64,000 nt of DNA from contig CAWFNY010000001.1 of the NCBI GenBank assembly GCA_963817435.1, positions 1,426,001 through 1,490,000 of the forward strand. The letters are read 5' to 3'. Origin of the DNA: JADJOM01 sp963817435 (lineage in GTDB: Bacteria > Gemmatimonadota > Gemmatimonadetes > Gemmatimonadales > GWC2-71-9). Below are positions 63,092 to 64,000 of the stretch, in pieces (the stretch's first letter is position 1; every line of letters begins with the position of its first letter). Made by a program: the position numbers and the translations under genes. The notes beneath the pieces are model-generated. The model ran no database searches. It saw only the letters and a program-made list of their open reading frames with translations, and was not told the DNA's origin.

Positions 63092-64000
63092 CTACTCGGA
63101 TCGCAGCGCCACCATTGGATCCACCTTCGCCGCGCGCCGGGCCGGGATCCAGGTCGCGAGGAACGCCGTCGCCAGGAAGAGCGCGGGGCCGCCTGCCAGG
63201 GCGATCGGCTCCAGCGGCGCGAGCCCGAAGAGGACCCGGTGCGCGACCACGCCCGCAGCCATCGCGAGGGCGAGCCCGACGGCGACTCCGATCACGACCA
63301 GACGCATCCCCTCCCGGATGGCGAGCCCGACCACCGACTGCGAGGCGGCCCCCAGAGCCAGGCGGATGCCGATCTCGCGGCGGCGCTGGTTCACGCTGTA
63401 GGCGACGACGCCATAGACCCCGAGGCTGGCAAGCAGCATCCCGAGGATGCCGAAGGCCCCGACCGCGAACCCGCCCACTCGTGCCGGCAGCAGGGCCAGC
63501 GAGAGTGCCTCACGCAGAGAGCCGAGGTCCTCGATGGGCAGGCCCGGGCCAAGCTCCCGCACGATGGCCCGCAGCGCGGCGGCGAGCGGGCGAGGATCCG
63601 CGCTGCTTCGAATGAGCAGCGTCGTCCGATGCGCGCTGACCTGCTCGAGCGGCACGTAGAAACAGGGTGGCGGCGCGTCGCCCGGCTGCCCGTACACGAC
63701 ATCACCGGCGACCCCCACGACCGTGAACCAGGGACCGGCATCACCCTGGAAGCTCAGGCGGCGCCCGAGTGCGCTCGCGCCCGGCCAGTAGCGGGACGCG
63801 AACGCCGCACTGACCACCACCACTCGGGGGCCATCGGCCCGGTCGGCATCGGTGAAGCTCCGCCCCTGCAGCAGCGGCACCTGAAGCGCCTCGAGCAGCC
63901 CGGGCCCGACCGCGACTCGGCCAACTTCCATGTCCTCCGATGGCTGCGGGACATAGCCCTCCACGGTCACTCCGGAGCGATTCCCCGAGAGCGAGAGCGG
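63092..64000 (-). CDS. ADOP-type ABC transporter permease, C-terminal part (5' end beyond window)
   Basis: 302 visible residues of the C-terminal half of a third paralogue: a MacB_PCD-like segment (ADGPRVVVVSAAFASRYWPG), FtsX helices (VNQRRREIGIRLALGAASQS, PALFLATAFLATWIPARRAA) and the terminal KVDPMVALRSE. The frame stays open to the right edge, so the start lies outside. It is the first gene known here of the ABC-transporter operon. Confidence 0.85.
   Translation of the reverse strand, partial: PLSLSGNRSGVTVEGYVPQPSEDMEVGRVAVGPGLLEALQVPLLQGRSFTDADRADGPRVVVVSAAFASRYWPGASALGRRLSFQGDAGPWFTVVGVAGDVVYGQPGDAPPPCFYVPLEQVSAHRTTLLIRSSADPRPLAAALRAIVRELGPGLPIEDLGSLREALSLALLPARVGGFAVGAFGILGMLLASLGVYGVVAYSVNQRRREIGIRLALGAASQSVVGLAIREGMRLVVIGVAVGLALAMAAGVVAHRVLFGLAPLEPIALAGGPALFLATAFLATWIPARRAAKVDPMVALRSE

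Overview
The window is GC-rich, almost gap-free bacterial chromosome with tightly packed operons, many 4-base stop/start overlaps and frequent GTG or TTG starts. The best guess at its source is a member of Gemmatimonadota or a close relative. The reasons are the GC-rich codon use, the full-length duplicated FtsX-type permeases (ADOP type), the TolB-propeller/amidohydrolase fusion, the winged-helix regulator of the PF13601 type, and a complete flagellar system. This is inference; there is no rRNA or marker tree here to prove it.

About half of the window (1-33.6 kb) is a flagellar and chemotaxis island. A minus-strand operon runs flgB-flgC-(88-aa unknown)-fliE-fliF-fliG-fliH-fliI-fliJ-motE-like-fliK-flgD-flgE, then after a gap fliL, which runs off the left edge. 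It builds the rod, MS ring, switch, export ATPase and hook. Upstream sits a sigma-54 activator with a receiver domain. Sigma-54-like -24/-12 elements lie in front of flgB and fliL. Divergent from the activator is flgL-fliW-glycosyltransferase. Next comes a minus-strand flagellin-modification cluster: two TPR-glycosyltransferase-like proteins around a protein with two fused SAM methyltransferase domains. Plus-strand late genes follow: fliC, fliD, a small unknown, fliS, an FlgN-like chaperone, two small proteins of which the second resembles FlgM, cheY, cheZ, two histidine kinases and a receiver. Five late transcription units have a recognisable sigma-28 (FliA) promoter built on GCCGATAC. The layout is therefore a classic hierarchy: sigma-54 for the middle genes and sigma-28 for the late genes.

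From 33.6 to 43 kb the plus strand carries metabolic and peptidase genes: a RidA-like protein, a frameshifted PhzF-like protein, a secreted HExxH protein, an M55 D-aminopeptidase, a large secreted propeller/amidohydrolase, an M3-like HExGH peptidase and a membrane/TPR-like protein. From 43 to 48 kb the minus strand carries a Tat-exported phosphoesterase, a membrane-protein operon led by uppS (undecaprenyl diphosphate synthase), and a membrane protein plus winged-helix regulator pair. Two copies of a TACTTTG.ATTG..AAGT palindrome lie at the heads of these two operons and look like operators for that regulator.

From 48.2 to 54.4 kb is one 2067-residue secreted protein with bacterial Ig-like domains and five diverged repeats of about 225 residues. 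From 54.5 to 64 kb is a minus-strand cluster of three ADOP/MacB-type permeases, a MacB/LolD-type ATPase, and an NtrC-type regulator with its kinase.

Four genes (fliK, the motE-like gene, the second histidine kinase and the phzF-like gene) are broken by frame changes. In each the protein motifs resume exactly in another frame, and the gene ends still overlap their neighbours by 4 bases wherever such an overlap exists. Sequencing or assembly indels are the simplest explanation, but real phase variation or decay is not excluded. No tRNA, rRNA, CRISPR array, insertion sequence or prophage was seen.
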